Source of the DNA: Escallonia rubra
Lineage: Eukaryota > Streptophyta > Magnoliopsida > Escalloniales > Escalloniaceae
Direction of reading: 5' to 3'
Assembly: GCA_033065855.1 (NCBI GenBank)
Contig: JAVXUO010001914.1
Coordinates: forward strand, 113,094 to 177,093
DNA length: 64,000 bases
A model generated the notes under the pieces. It saw only the letters and a list, made by a program, of their open reading frames with translations, was not told where the DNA came from and did not search any database. The translations under genes and the position numbers were made by a program. This document shows, one piece after another, positions 36,372-48,138 of this stretch. Positions within the stretch are counted from its first letter, which is position 1; every line of letters begins with the position of its first letter.

Positions 36372-36943
36372 AGATATCAAAAAAATCATTTTAAGCTACA
36401 AGGTAAACAACTTCAGGAGATATTGACCATGAGCAGATGAGTAAGCCACACAGGCAATGCTCAATACAGAGTACATATGCATAATGTACAATAACTAGTC
36501 AATCAAGGTATTAGCCTATGTTCCACACATGAACAGGCCATTCTTATAAATGCCTCCCATATAACAGACTCCCATGACAATATACCAAAAACAATAGTCA
36601 CTGAATCAACAAATAAATCAATGCTCGGCATGCAATAAGAGATGAACATCGACATGAAATCAAATAGCCGATTAAAGCTCAATATTAGGGTTTCAATGGC
36701 AAATAAACATGATGATATCAATTCATCACTCAGAGTTCAAGAATAGACATGAAAAAAATTGAGAGAACATATACGAACATGATTTTCTTGCCATATTACT
36801 GTTATCAAGACCATGCTAACCAGAACTGTGTAGTGACAGCCTTAATCATCGTAGATTTAAGGGACGTTGTCTCTTCAAGAAGCCATATGCATAATCAGTC
36901 TAACACTGCTTGTGAATAGGAATGGTTAAATGTATGTTAGCAT
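36372..36943. other. Unassigned sequence
   Basis: No repeat or gene recognised. It could be host sequence attached to the exon-like block that follows. Confidence 0.3.
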
Positions 36944-36978
36944 ATGAATGACTTGTTTTTATTCTTTAAGCTTTGCAG

Positions 36979-37144
36979 CAGTAGTGGTAGCGGTGGTATG
37001 GGAACAAATGATTTTGAGGAGTGCTATCAGATACTAAAACTAGTATGCGTTAGTATATTTCTCTTAATCTTCATTCTGGCCGCTGGATCTCACTCGATCG
37101 CCAACATTGTCACAAATGCATGGGATGACATTAAAGTCCGCTAG
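36979..37144 (+). CDS. Possible terminal exon of an unknown single-span membrane protein
   Basis: An acceptor-like ttctttaagctttgcag precedes a frame reading SSGSGGMGTNDFEECYQILK, a hydrophobic span (LVCVSIFLLIFILAAG), HSIANIVTNAWDDIKVR and a TAG stop. Codon use is mixed and not repeat-like, and no transposon match is recognised. I do not recognise the protein. It could be a remnant exon, and no partner exon is visible in 36372-36943. Confidence 0.3.
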
Positions 37145-37253
37145 ATCTTCCTTCGGAATGTTCTTCTTACAGCATCCCAAGAATTTTATGATGTGGGAAA
37201 TTCATCCTTTAGATGAAGTCCCGTAGCTAGGTAGTAGTAAATTGTTAAAAGGT

Positions 37254-39870
37254 TGTTGCTGCTAAAAACATGCTCCGCGTACATTGCGGAACCCGAGCCT
37301 GGACCGATGACCTACAAGACAGAAAACGAGTGACCGCCAGGTGGGGTTCCCGGCGGAGAACTCTCCGATGCTTAAGTCAGAGCGCAACTACAGAATAGTA
37401 ACTCTGAAAAAGCATGAATTGTGTAGTCCCCCCATACCTGGAGGGGTAGACCCCTTTATATAGCTGTAGGAGAAGAGTCCTAGTAGGGCTGGGCCGTGGG
37501 CAAGATGTGCTAGGATCGTGTTAGGATCCTCGAGGATCACGTCACAATCCTTAATAAGATAATAATTGATCTTCCAGTTTGACTGGGATTGCCGGGTATT
37601 CCCCAATTATTGGGAGTTATATTTGACTTATATCATAAGCCCCCCACTTCCTTAGCTAAAATGTTTGGCTGAGGAAGTTTATACCTGGTGTCCCGAGACA
37701 CGTGTCAGATTTGTAAGTGATTCTCATCCACTTGTAGGAGTAACAATATTTCTCTCTTCCATGTGCTCTGACCTAAGCGGGAGCTTAAGCCTTAGAACTT
37801 TGCCCAAGTAGGGCACTAGAACCCTAGCTCTCGAGAGCTAAGTCTTAAAATGTCACCTGAGTAGGCTATTCGGAATCATCTTTAGAAAGACGAATCATGG
37901 GATCTCGAGATCCTTTAGCTGTGTGTCCCATGGTAGCCTCTCTCGGGAGAGGACACAAAGCTGTGCATGCAAGTTATTACATGTGCTAAGTGTTTGAATG
38001 TCCTCTCGAGGGGTCACCTCTCCTTGGAGGGTGTTCATTTTGTGTAAGTGTGTGTTCTTGAGCTCGAGCCGACCACATCATGCTTGCTATTTACTTTGTC
38101 GAGAACTCTTATCATCAGCTAAGAGCTAGCAAAGAAGCCTCGCACTCACGCTTGAATGGGTTTTGAATTGACAAAGAATGGTAGGGGGATGAAGTCCCAT
38201 AGTCCTTTGCCGTTTCACGGGTTAGAACTGTAGCTAAACCGTTCGGATAGAACTCGAGCTCTATCCTATCACCCTTGGGGGTGTTCGTCCCTCGAGGGAC
38301 CGCCCTAGAGGGCTGGTGGAGCGCGGAGCTCATGCAACTACCCTCGAGGGTTTGACGGAATTTAAGAATTCTCGTCATACACACCCTCGGGGGCGGATGG
38401 AGCCGAAGCTCATGCAATTACCCTCGAGGGTTTGACGGAATTTAAGAGTTCTCATCGTACACGCCCTCGGGGGTTTAACGAAACTTTAGAGTCCTCATTA
38501 TATGCGCCCTTGGGGGTTTGACAGAACTTAGAGTTCTCGTCGTACGCGCCCTCGGGGGTTTAACGAAACTTTAGAGTCCTCGTTGTACACGCCCTTGGGA
38601 GTTTGACGGAACTTAAAATTCTCGTCGTATGCACCTTCGGGGGTTTCTCGTCCTTGTTGTCGCGGTGTTAAATAAGAAGCCGCGGGTCATGGAGCCCGTA
38701 ATATGGTCGATGTGGCAAACCTTTCTGTCTGATAAGACATAAGGCATTAAGCATGTATATGAATGATCTCATAAAATATAAAGCCCCCCGGCCTTTGAGA
38801 AGGCGTGGATATATAAAGACGGCTTTTAAGCCCATATGTAGGGCCCGGTCGCAAAGAAGACCTATACGAGCAATATAGAAGACCGTAATTTGCCTGCTTG
38901 ACTAGACGAGCATATAGAGCTAGAGGACGCGGAGTCCGTCGCAGTTTATCAATATGCTGAGAAGCAACGAGATTCAGTTTGCTGGTCGCATGAGCTCGAG
39001 CTTGCAGTTGTTCCATCCATATCAGCGACGCTATTGGCGAAGTGCTCTGATTTACTGATCGAGGTCACTGTGTGACCGAATATCAAGAGACAATAGGTAA
39101 TTCTGAGTCAGCAGGATGATGTAGCAGAAACCCTAGACGTGACTTCAAGTCGCAGGGTGCTATGAATTTGTTCCTTGCTTTACGAAGCGATTTATACGTC
39201 ACTGTTAATGCTAGCAGGCGTAGTTTAAACCCTTGCAAGAAATAAAAGTACGTGACTGAAAAATAGCTTCTAAAGCAATAAAGCATATAAAATGCAACTA
39301 TGTTTTTTACACAGAATTAAGAATAGTATTCAACACCGTGGACCCATTAGGGTTTTGTCGGTTAGTCGGTAGGGTGCGCTGCACTGCGTGTCGCAAGTGA
39401 GCTTACAAAAGTAATAGAAATCGGGAGCCCCGACTTGTGACTTGTGCTTGCATCTAGGTAATACAGAGCGTGTATGAGAAGTAGCCTCTAGGAGGCTTGC
39501 CAACGCCTTCAATTGTAGTCCCTTAATTTTTAACGACGTGCCAGAAAATAAAAACATGTGCGCATACTTTAAAGAGCGCGTAGCATATGCAAATTAATGA
39601 GACTCTGTAGGTCTTCTATTTAAATAGGCCTTTTTAACGAGGTAAAAGCTTAATGGTTTAAAAAGCACATGGCCTAAGTCAGGTAAATGAGACTCTTGGG
39701 TCTTTAAACACAAATATGCATTGTGTATGGGCTAAGCATGTGCTACCTTTAAACTTGTGGAAAATATTGAATACATAAGACCTTGAGGGTCTAAAATACC
39801 AATATGCAATTCTCCGGGGTGGAATGCAAAATTTTAAAGGAAGGAAACCACCTGGTAATTTCTTTCTCTG
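37254..39870 (-). mobile_element. Gypsy-type LTR region with CTCGGGGG tandem repeats
   Basis: On the plus strand it starts TGTTGCTGCTAAAAAC and continues with GAGTGACCGCCAGGTGGGG, CTCCGATGCTTAAGTCAG and GACCCCTTTATATAG. The same series begins at 41189, giving a probable pair of LTRs on the minus strand. No gag/pol frame is found between 37254 and 39870. The right border is not clear. Confidence 0.6.
38330..38660. repeat. About 62-bp tandem repeat in the gypsy-type LTR
   Basis: Five units: (T/A)CGCCCTCGGGGGTTTGACGG, then a GAACTTTAGAGTTCTCGTCGTA-like stretch, with TTTGACGG and TTTAACGA variants alternating. Confidence 0.88.
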
Positions 39871-41188
39871 CCTTTTCTTTCATTGACAGAAGAGTAGCTA
39901 TCGTGGTGATGCAGCACCGGTGGGCGCGATGGGCAAGCACAAAACGACGGCAAGGTTTTTGAATCTCTTCGTGAAGGACACGGCCAACGACATCACTGAC
40001 TTGGGCAGTCGTGACATTAGGAAGATGTCGCGGAGCTAGTGGTGATGCGACGTCCTCTCCATCTGATTGCGGTGGATGGCGCGATGTCGAGGAAGACGGC
40101 TGTCAACGGTGTCGACCAATGATGGCTGCCGGCGGCGGGTCTCATGTCTGTACCATGGCGGAGGCTGATAGAGGTGGCGCCGCAACAGTGGCCAATGGAG
40201 AGATCTCGAAGAAAAGAGATGACGCGGAGGCGCGTGTCTGATCGCGTCGCTATGCTGGATGACATGAGGGGCCATCATTGTTGGTTGCGGATCTTGAGCG
40301 AGGGTGGCCGAGGTGGCACCATTATTGGCCGTGTGTGGCGTCTGTGCCCTTGCCGACGGTGGTTACAATGGCGTCTTTCGATTCTGACAATTGTGCCGAT
40401 TGGCGCTTGCGATGGCACCAACGGCGTCAGCTGGTGTGGCAGTCGCCTGGAGGCGTCGCCACTACTGATCATGGTGGATGGCGCGGCGAGGCCGTGATGG
40501 TGGGGCACCGGTGCACAACGACCGCGATCTTTATTCTCTTCTTTGTTTTTGTTTTTGAACTTTGTCCCCGCAGTTGTACGTCAATTGCAGGTTGTCGTCA
40601 TTGTCGGCGGTGCTTTCCGATCAGGATGTTAGTGGCCGGAGGGATTGGCGTCGTGATGACTGATCTCAGTAGAAACTAAAACCGTCGCGGCGGTCTGTAT
40701 GAGATGGGCTTGGTGACGGTGCCCATTGCAACGTTAAGGGCGTTGATGGAAAGAGGCGGCGGTGGTCCGTTTGGGCTTGGACCCTGTGTGGCGGCGCCGT
40801 TACTGCTTCTTCTCTTTTAATTTTTAATGTGATTGTTGTATCTGCTCCGGCAACTCCACGCTGACGGTTTGTGACGCCGAAGATCGAAGTGGTTGCGCCG
40901 GTAGTTGTGCCTTGTGGTGGCTCTGTTACTGGTGCTTCTATTCCTTTTACTGGACTTTTTTCCTCGGAGGTGCCGTCGGTGGCTCGTGGCACCTTCCTAG
41001 TTCTGAATTTTCTTCGAACAACGCGTGTTTGTATGTTTTGCGACTGACGATAATTCAATCTGGAAATTTGTGGTGGCGGCGGTTCTGTCGGTGGTTCCGA
41101 CACGTTGTCGCCGGCAATTTGGGATAAACTGTTGAATTTTCTTGAGGTCAAATGGCTAGGCCGGCGGGTCCCACTGATGGCGTCAATA
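39871..41188 (-). other. GC-rich, G/C-skewed internal region of the gypsy-type element
   Basis: On the minus strand, just inside the LTR end at 41189, comes TATTGACGCCATCAGTGGGACC, which resembles the primer-site context of plant gypsy elements. An open frame then runs 41151-40666 (Pro/Thr/Arg-rich, no initiating ATG, no zinc knuckle). The rest (40000-40660) is GGTGGCG-rich, with overlapping frames on both strands that I regard as non-coding. Confidence 0.45.
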
Positions 41189-41490
41189 TGTTGCAGCTAA
41201 AAACTGGATCGGGAACAACACAAGAAATCATGCCTGCAAAAGAGAACACGGAGTGACCGCCGAGTGGGGTTCCGGCGGGGGAACGCTCCGATGCTTAAGT
41301 AAGAGAAGGCTAACAAGGTAAAACTCTGAAAAGCAGTATTACACAATGTGTATGTGTGTGAACTTGTCTTTACCTGAGGGCCTTGACCCCTTTATATAGT
41401 GGTAAAAAGAGGAGTCCTAGTAGGACTGAGCTTTGACCAACTCTAATCAGAATCTAATTAGAATCCTAGAGGATCTCATGTGAATCTGAG
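41189..41490 (-). mobile_element. Gypsy-type LTR fragment (partner of 37254)
   Basis: TGTTGCAGCTAAAAAC, GAGTGACCGCCGAGTGGGG, CTCCGATGCTTAAGTAAG, GACCCCTTTATATAG and GAGTCCTAGTAGGACTGAG match the 37.3-kb copy in order. It then passes into long-LTR-family sequence. Confidence 0.65.
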
Positions 41491-41752
41491 CTGATAGAGT
41501 CAGAGTCTCTTTAGTGTGTGGGATTTAAGTGTGTATAGTGTGTTGGGTAAAAGATGAGTGCACTGTTGTGAGTTTGTGGTTGTGTGTGTATATATTGTGA
41601 GCTTTGAGTGTGCCATGAGGGAGTGCTTTTGAGAGTTTGTGTGTGTTTATACACTGTGTGAATGTGTACAGGTGTGTTAAAGTTTGTGTGGGTGTAAGGG
41701 GAGAGTATGAGTGTTTTGTGAGACGAAAAAGGGGAGGGGCTGCCATGAGTGG

Positions 41753-41941
41753 TGTTACATGATATTAGAGAGGAAGAGAAGGATGGTATAAATTAGAGCA
41801 ATGTTGCATTTCTTGGTGTAATAGAAATGATGGATACAAAGCTCTATTTATAGACCAGAATGAGGGGATTGAGTGCAGAGGAAGATCCTAGCTTATCTAG
41901 GACCTATGGAGCTATATATACATAACAATTTAACATTAACA
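41753..41941 (-). repeat. 3' LTR of the TRIM-like element
   Basis: Plus-strand ends TGTTACATGATATTA and TTAACATTAACA. Differs from the other LTR by scattered point changes. Confidence 0.93.
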
Positions 41942-42059
41942 TCCCCCTCAAACTTAAGGTGGTGGACATGAAACCAACTTAAGTTTGAAGGTTAATGATC
42001 GGTGATATGAATGGCGACTCTTTAGGGCATTGAAAATGTAGTATCCTGAAGTAACACAA

Positions 42060-42610
42060 ATGATCCAAATGATGCCTGAGTAAATCAATGTTCCTGACCA
42101 GGCTATTGGTGAACCCAGAATACAGATCCAGCGACCAAGTGATTGGAGGTTCTGGGGCGATTTCTGATAATCCTTGAGGACAAATCCAGCGACCAATTAG
42201 AGGCCCTGGGGCGATTTATGATGATCCAAGAAGATAGATCCAGCGACCAAGGGATTGGAGGTCATGGGGCGATTTCTGGTGACAAATATTTCGAGTGACC
42301 CAATTAAATGAAGGTCCCGAAGTAAATTCTAAAAATCCCAAGTAAGGTCTAGTAACCAAGAGACCTAAAATCTTGGGCTGATGATGTCCAATAATCTCAT
42401 ATGAGAAATCTGACGACTTTGACCTGGAGATCATGGATGAAGGTCTTGGCACAATTTCCTGTAATCGCGGGGTTGAGTTCCAACAACCACAGTAAAGCGA
42501 GGATCTTGGCATTATCCCCGATGATTGATCCAACGACCACGATCAGTGAGTGTCTTGGCATGATTTCTGGCGATCTTGGGATTGAGATCCAACGACCAGG
42601 GTGAGCATTG
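42060..42610. repeat. About 65-bp degenerate tandem repeat inside the TRIM-like element
   Basis: Recurring GATCCAGCGACCAAG, GATTGGAGGTC(C/A)TGGGG and CGATTTCTG; about eight drifting units. Confidence 0.8.
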
Positions 42611-44508
42611 CTCTCAGATATCTTTTGTATCTCTCTATCCTCGCTCTCCTCCTCTCTCACCTTTCACCCCCCGAACAATTTTTGTCTAACCTCTCTCTCC
42701 CATGTTCGTTCAACGAATACAAGGGAGAAGTTGGATGAACAATAGAGCTGGCAATATTGCCAAAGATGGGGCAAAAGGCGATAGGGACGTTGTGATCGAC
42801 TGTGCGAGGCAAGTGACAGTGATTTGCGCCCATTCGGTACAGATCTGTGGTAGCGGTGATGTGGGTCCAAATCTTCGGCAGGATGGAGATGCAAAGACGG
42901 TGGCGTGACAAAAGGTCATGATAGTGACGGGGATGGGTGATTATCGATAGTGGCGATCAATGGTTAAAAGTAGAAGCGATATCCAGAACAAGCTAACGAC
43001 TAAATGCGTACACTATGATGGACGAAAATGAAAGGGTTAGATCGGTACTTGTTTGGCTATATATTCTGTCAAAATTCCATTGCGTTGCTTTTGGACTACT
43101 TTTTTTTGTTTTTGATTAATTAATTTATTTTTATTTTTGGTTGAAAACTAGTTAATTATTTCTGAAAGTAGTCAACAAGAATAAATTTTAATTGTGACAC
43201 GGCCAATGATATTTTAGAGATGTCCAGAGAGAGAAAAATAGGGAGAGAGAAAGAGATGGGTGGGGTGACTGGTGGTGTGACCGGTGGTAGTTGCGGGTGG
43301 TTAATGCCGATCGCGGCGGGTGGTGTGGCCCTAGTGGTGCGCCGGCGACCAGTTTATGTCGGTAGGTCAAGCGGTGTTGTGGTGGTTGTGAGGGACGGCT
43401 CTGGCCGGCGAGGGTGGTGGTGCGCCGGCGACCACTGGTGCTCAGTTTTTTAGGGAGATCACCAGCGGAACGATGGTGGCCCGATCTGTGGTCGGCTGGG
43501 GTTGGGTGGTGACTGCAGTGGTGATCGGCGACAACAGGATACCATGAGTATTGTTTTCGAGACCGAACGGCGGTGGGTTTTGAATCGTGGATCTGGGCAC
43601 CGGCGGTGATTGGGCTGGGTGCCGACGGCGTTGGGATGATGTCGGCAGTGATCGCGGTGATGCCGACGGTGCTTGCCGGCGTTACGGTGGTGACACGAAC
43701 GATAGATCGTGCAGATTGGTTGGTTGTTTCCAGATGTTGGGTCGTGGCAGATTGTGGGTCCAGATTTTGAGGCGGTGGCCGCCGGTCAGATAGCGTCGGT
43801 GATGTTGATGATTGGTGCCGATCGTGACGCAGGTTCTCAGATGGTATTAACAGAACAGAAGAGACTGAAGAAGATGTATATATATATATATCTCATCAGG
43901 TTATGTCGATCGGGTACAATTCTGTGGTGATTTTTGGTGTTGCGATGAGGTCGTGGGTTGGGTGGTGATATATATCAGGTGGTGCTGGGTCAGATTGGTC
44001 GCTGGATATTGACGCCAGTTGTGGATGGCGACGGTAAGTGCCGATCTAGAAATCGACGGTGGTGGTGGTTTGGGGTCACTGCCGGCATTGGGTGTTGCTT
44101 GGATCAGATTATTGGTGGTAGGCATGGTGGTTTGAGTGAGATAATGGGTGGTGTAAAGTGGGTCAGAGGTGGTGATCAGTGGACCGGTGGTGACTGGTGG
44201 CAACACAACGGCGGAGGAGGAGATTTGGTCATTTGGCGGCGATTTTGCACCGTTATTAAATGGTGTGGGTTTGTGGTCCTTACAGGTGTTGGTGGCATTA
44301 CCTGGAGGTTTTGGGTGGTTGTTACAGGGGTTGATTTTGGTGATTCAGGCATGGAGTTTTAGATTTTGAGGAGTTGGTGAGACTACCGGTGGTGGGCATA
44401 GTAGTCCGGTGGTCTGGGTGAGAACTAGTGGTGTCAGGTGAGTGGACCGGTGGTGATTGGTGGTGGCCTGAGTCTAAGAGACCACCACCAGTGGTGGCTC
44501 TGATACCA

Positions 44509-44697
44509 TGTTACATGATATTAAAGAGGAAGAGAAGGATGGTAGAAATTAGAGCAATGTTGCATTTCTTGGTGTAATAGAAATGGTGGATACAAAGCTT
44601 TATTTATAGAGCAGAATGAAGGGATTGAGTGGAGAGGAAGATCCTAGCTTATCTAGGAGCTATGGAGCTATATATACATAACAATTTAACATTAATA
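44509..44697 (-). repeat. 5' LTR of the TRIM-like element
   Basis: Plus-strand ends TGTTACATGATATTA and TTAACATTAATA (terminal TG mutated to TA on the element strand). Confidence 0.93.
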
Positions 44698-44702
44698 AGT
44701 GG

Positions 44703-46535
44703 TATGGGTGTGTGACGTTCTGGGTTTTTATACAGAGAATAGGGAAGAAGACGATGAACAGTGATAGGTATGTGCAGTAAAGGTGGTACACTGTGCATGA
44801 ACAGTAGTACCAAGTAACTGTTGGGCATCGTACAATTATTGAAAATTTCTGAAACTTTACAGGAATGTTCTTGGGGAAAAATTATAATAACTGTGAAAAG
44901 TTCATATTGTTCTGATGTAGTATGTATTTGTTATAATTTCTGCAAATGTAGACATATAAAAATCTTTTAAAACCTTTAAACCCATGAAAATATTTTGAAA
45001 AAATTAGAGTAATGTTTTTACGGTATAAAGAAGATTCAGTTTCAGTTTCATAATTTTTGGAATTGATTTGGTACGATTATCTGTACCGCATTGGAGTTAG
45101 CTAAACGGATGATTTTAAAATGGTTTTGATGCCTTCTATTTTTTCAAATTCAATTTATGTATTTTCCTTTTATATTTTATAGCTATTGTAAAATTTATGA
45201 GACTTTGATTTGTGCTGGAAATATTAATAGCTATTTTTGGGCTTTTCTGGTATTTAGAGCAATTATTTTAATTCGAACATATTCAAAAATTCAGAATATT
45301 CATATTTTTGACTTTTGATAATGTTTCAGACTATAAAAGTATTTTATTATAATTTATTATGAATTTGGGATATCGTTATGCATTTTAGAGCGTGTGAGTT
45401 CTCGGTTAAGTTAGTCGTACGTAGGACCTTTTCGATTTGGTTTGAGTTGAGAGTGTCAGAGTGACTAATGTTGAAGAAATTAGTTTTGTGTTCATAGTTT
45501 ATGAGGTTAGATTTTATTCTAATAAATAGTTTGCTAATATAGGTTAAATCAAAGGATCTGAATGCGGTTGTATAGCAGCGAGCGCATAGCTTGGATCGAG
45601 GTAAGGGATTTCTATCCAAAACCCAATTCATCAATTTGTCCTCGTATATATATTTTTTTCAAAATTGCTATCGAATTTCTCTGCACTCTATTATATTTGT
45701 TATGAAAATGCGTTATTTGCCTTTAATACCCTTTTTCTTGAGCCTTAAGCGTTTATTGGAAATCATTTCGATGCTCTGTGTTTATTTCTCGTTGTGCATC
45801 GATTTAATCATTGTATTATCGTTTGTTGTCATTCTGCATATTGACATGAGAATTTGCATCGAAGTGTTTGGCGGGAGTTGATGTATGTTGGAGGATATTG
45901 GTGTGGGCTAGTACCTTGACGGACTAGCCAGTGTATTGGTGTGGACTTGTGCCTTGACGGACTAGCCGGTGTAAAGTGTTAGTGAGCATCGCCTATGTGG
46001 CTTTGCTAAATGATTACCATGCATTGCATGTGTGGCTCTGCAATTGCTCATGTTCGATAGCATCTGTGATTGTTTGCATCGTATCTGAAAAATTATTCTT
46101 ATTTGTATTTGGCTTTGAGTTGAATCTCCTCCATATTGCGATCGTATTAAATCTGTAAATATTTCGTATCCCTTTACTAAAATTTGAGCGACCTTACTGA
46201 GCTCTCAAAAGCTCACTCCCCGTTTGACTTCCTTTCCGCAGGTGATAACAACCAATAGATCGCATTGGGTGTGGACTAGATCTGAGCCGAGCAAAAGATA
46301 ATTTAAGTTTCAGTCTTAGTCTTTAGAACCCCTACGTGGGTCATTATTGTTATTTAAAATTGTTAACTTAGACTTGATGTTTCAACTATGGTAGTACGCT
46401 AAGCGTATAATTTTACTCGATGGTTTAGTTGCTCTGACTTGTGGATGATTATAAATTGGTTGTGTTGAGGGTTCAATTGTCTTAGTGTAAACGATTGAGT
46501 GAGTGCTAACGTTCCGAAAATTCCGGGATGTTACA
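44703..46535 (+). mobile_element. Long-LTR-family fragment, copy 2
   Basis: It continues the sequence interrupted by the TRIM-like element (41491-41752). It contains GCGACCTTACTGAGCTCTCAAAAGCTCACTC near 46190 with CCGCAGGTGATAAC, and ends GTTCCGAAAATTCCGGGATGTTACA at 46535. Non-coding. Confidence 0.7.
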
Positions 46536-47389
46536 GATCTTTTGTCTATATGTTATGAAAATGTTTTTGAAATGCCATAAAGCCATATCTTGAGCCTTAA
46601 AGATCGATTTGAAATTCTATTAATACTCATCTGTTATATTGATTCAATCATCCTAAAATGTTTTGAATTCTGTTCATTTATTCTTAATATTGACATGAGT
46701 TGGTACATCTGAGGAGTTATAAGGATGGTTCATATTGTTGGCATTATAAGGATGGTCTGTTGGTTGGGTTAAAGTTGTATCTAAATGGACTAGTCAGTAT
46801 ACATATGCATATGTAAAGCGTATCGAGCACTGTCGGGGTGACTTTGCTATACTGTACTGCTCATGTTCAATGTTATTAATTATGTTTTATTATATCTGAA
46901 ATGTTTTTAATAACTGTTCATTGAGGGATTGAGTTGATACTCGTCCCTATATTTATATCGAACCAGCTGTAGTTTCATTTAAAATTCTTTTAAAAATATG
47001 TTATTTGACTTGAATGTAAAATCGTTCGAATCGCTCGCTTTGTTTAAATCTTTGATCGACCTTATTGGGCTCTCAAAAGCTCACTCTCCTTTGACTTCCT
47101 TTCCACGTGTGATAACCAGCATTAGGTTGCTTGAGTATGGATAATAAGCCGAGGGAGAGAAATCACGTTTTTAGTAATTAGCATTAAAACCCTGCGTGGT
47201 TTAATATTGTTATTTGAAATCTCTTAGACTTAGATTTGGTATTTCATTTACGACATTCAATTGAGAGGATGGTTTGATTGACGGTTAGTTGCTCTGATGA
47301 TGGTTGTCCATGTTGACTTTGAGAGTATTATTGTTCTAGTGTAAATGATCGAGGGAGTGTTAACGTTCCGAAAATTTTGGGATGTTACG
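46536..47389 (+). mobile_element. Long-LTR-family fragment, copy 3 (3' part only)
   Basis: Aligns with the last 850 bp of copies 1 and 2 (CGACCTTATTGGGCTCTCAAAAGC near 47060). Ends GTTCCGAAAATTTTGGGATGTTACG. Confidence 0.7.
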
Positions 47390-48129
47390 GTCTTTTTATA
47401 ATTAGTACTAGATGTAATTAATTTTTTTCTCATTTGCAGGAGTAAGTCCTATTTTTTATTTACAGATTGAGGTTATATATTTAGAAAATTAACTTGGGAA
47501 ATTAGATTAATGTTTCCATTTTTTATGGTATATGATTTCTATTTTAGAGTTTACGTCTTATTAACTAAAATAATTTATGACATGAACTGGAATTTTGATA
47601 CTTTTAAGAATTGAGTTATATTCAATTTGTCTACTGCTTACATAAGGAAAGAATTTTTTTTAATTTGTGAAATATTGATTTTTGATTCTCATACACATTA
47701 CGTTTTTGAGATTTTATTTTTCTATTAGAAAGTGATTTTGCGGTATTAATAGTAAAATAAAGGCCTAATATGTATGTATATGAACTAGGTAGAATTTTAG
47801 AAGCTGTAGAGTTAGTTTTCAACTTTTATAAGCTTACAGATATATTCTGCCAATTATATCTACAAATTTTTTATACTAAATCATAGTAAAAGTTAATAAG
47901 TAGGGGTAAAAAAAGAAAAAAAAGCCAAAACACATAGGATGATGTGTCGTATAAGTAAGAGGGGTAAAAAATTAAAAGAATGCTAAACAAGACTTATGTG
48001 TCGCTCTCACAATCCATTCCTACTATGTTGATACATTGATTAGGTCGAGTTTTAGAAGGTGTAGAATTACATTCCTACTTTTATGAGGTCCAAAAAATTA
48101 TGCCAATAATACTTGTAAATTAGTTTTTA
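47390..48129. other. AT-rich spacer with a diverged repeated segment
   Basis: 47765-47830 and 48040-48110 share TAGAATTTTAGAAG(C/G)TGTAGA and a following TTTTATAAG/TTTTATGAG. A third relative is at about 49560-49610, on the far side of the Mutator-like element. Confidence 0.5.
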
Positions 48130-48138
48130 ATTTTTATT

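Larger units (their letters stand above)
41753..44697 (-). mobile_element. Complete 2945-bp TRIM-like non-autonomous LTR retrotransposon
   Basis: Two 189-bp LTRs (41753-41941 and 44509-44697) and a perfect 5-bp target duplication AGTGG (41748-41752, 44698-44702). On the minus strand, TGGTATCAGAGCC (44508-44496) is the standard initiator-methionine-tRNA primer site of plant copia elements, and AAGTTTGAGGGGGA next to 41942 is the polypurine tract. The interior encodes no gag or pol. It consists of a tandem repeat (42060-42600) and a GGTGG-skewed tract (43250-44480). Inserted in long-LTR-family sequence. Confidence 0.93.

Noticed and set aside
40017-40680. Overlapping long frames on both strands
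   Set aside because: GC-rich GGTGGCG-biased sequence keeps several frames open at once. None shows a retroelement or cellular domain.
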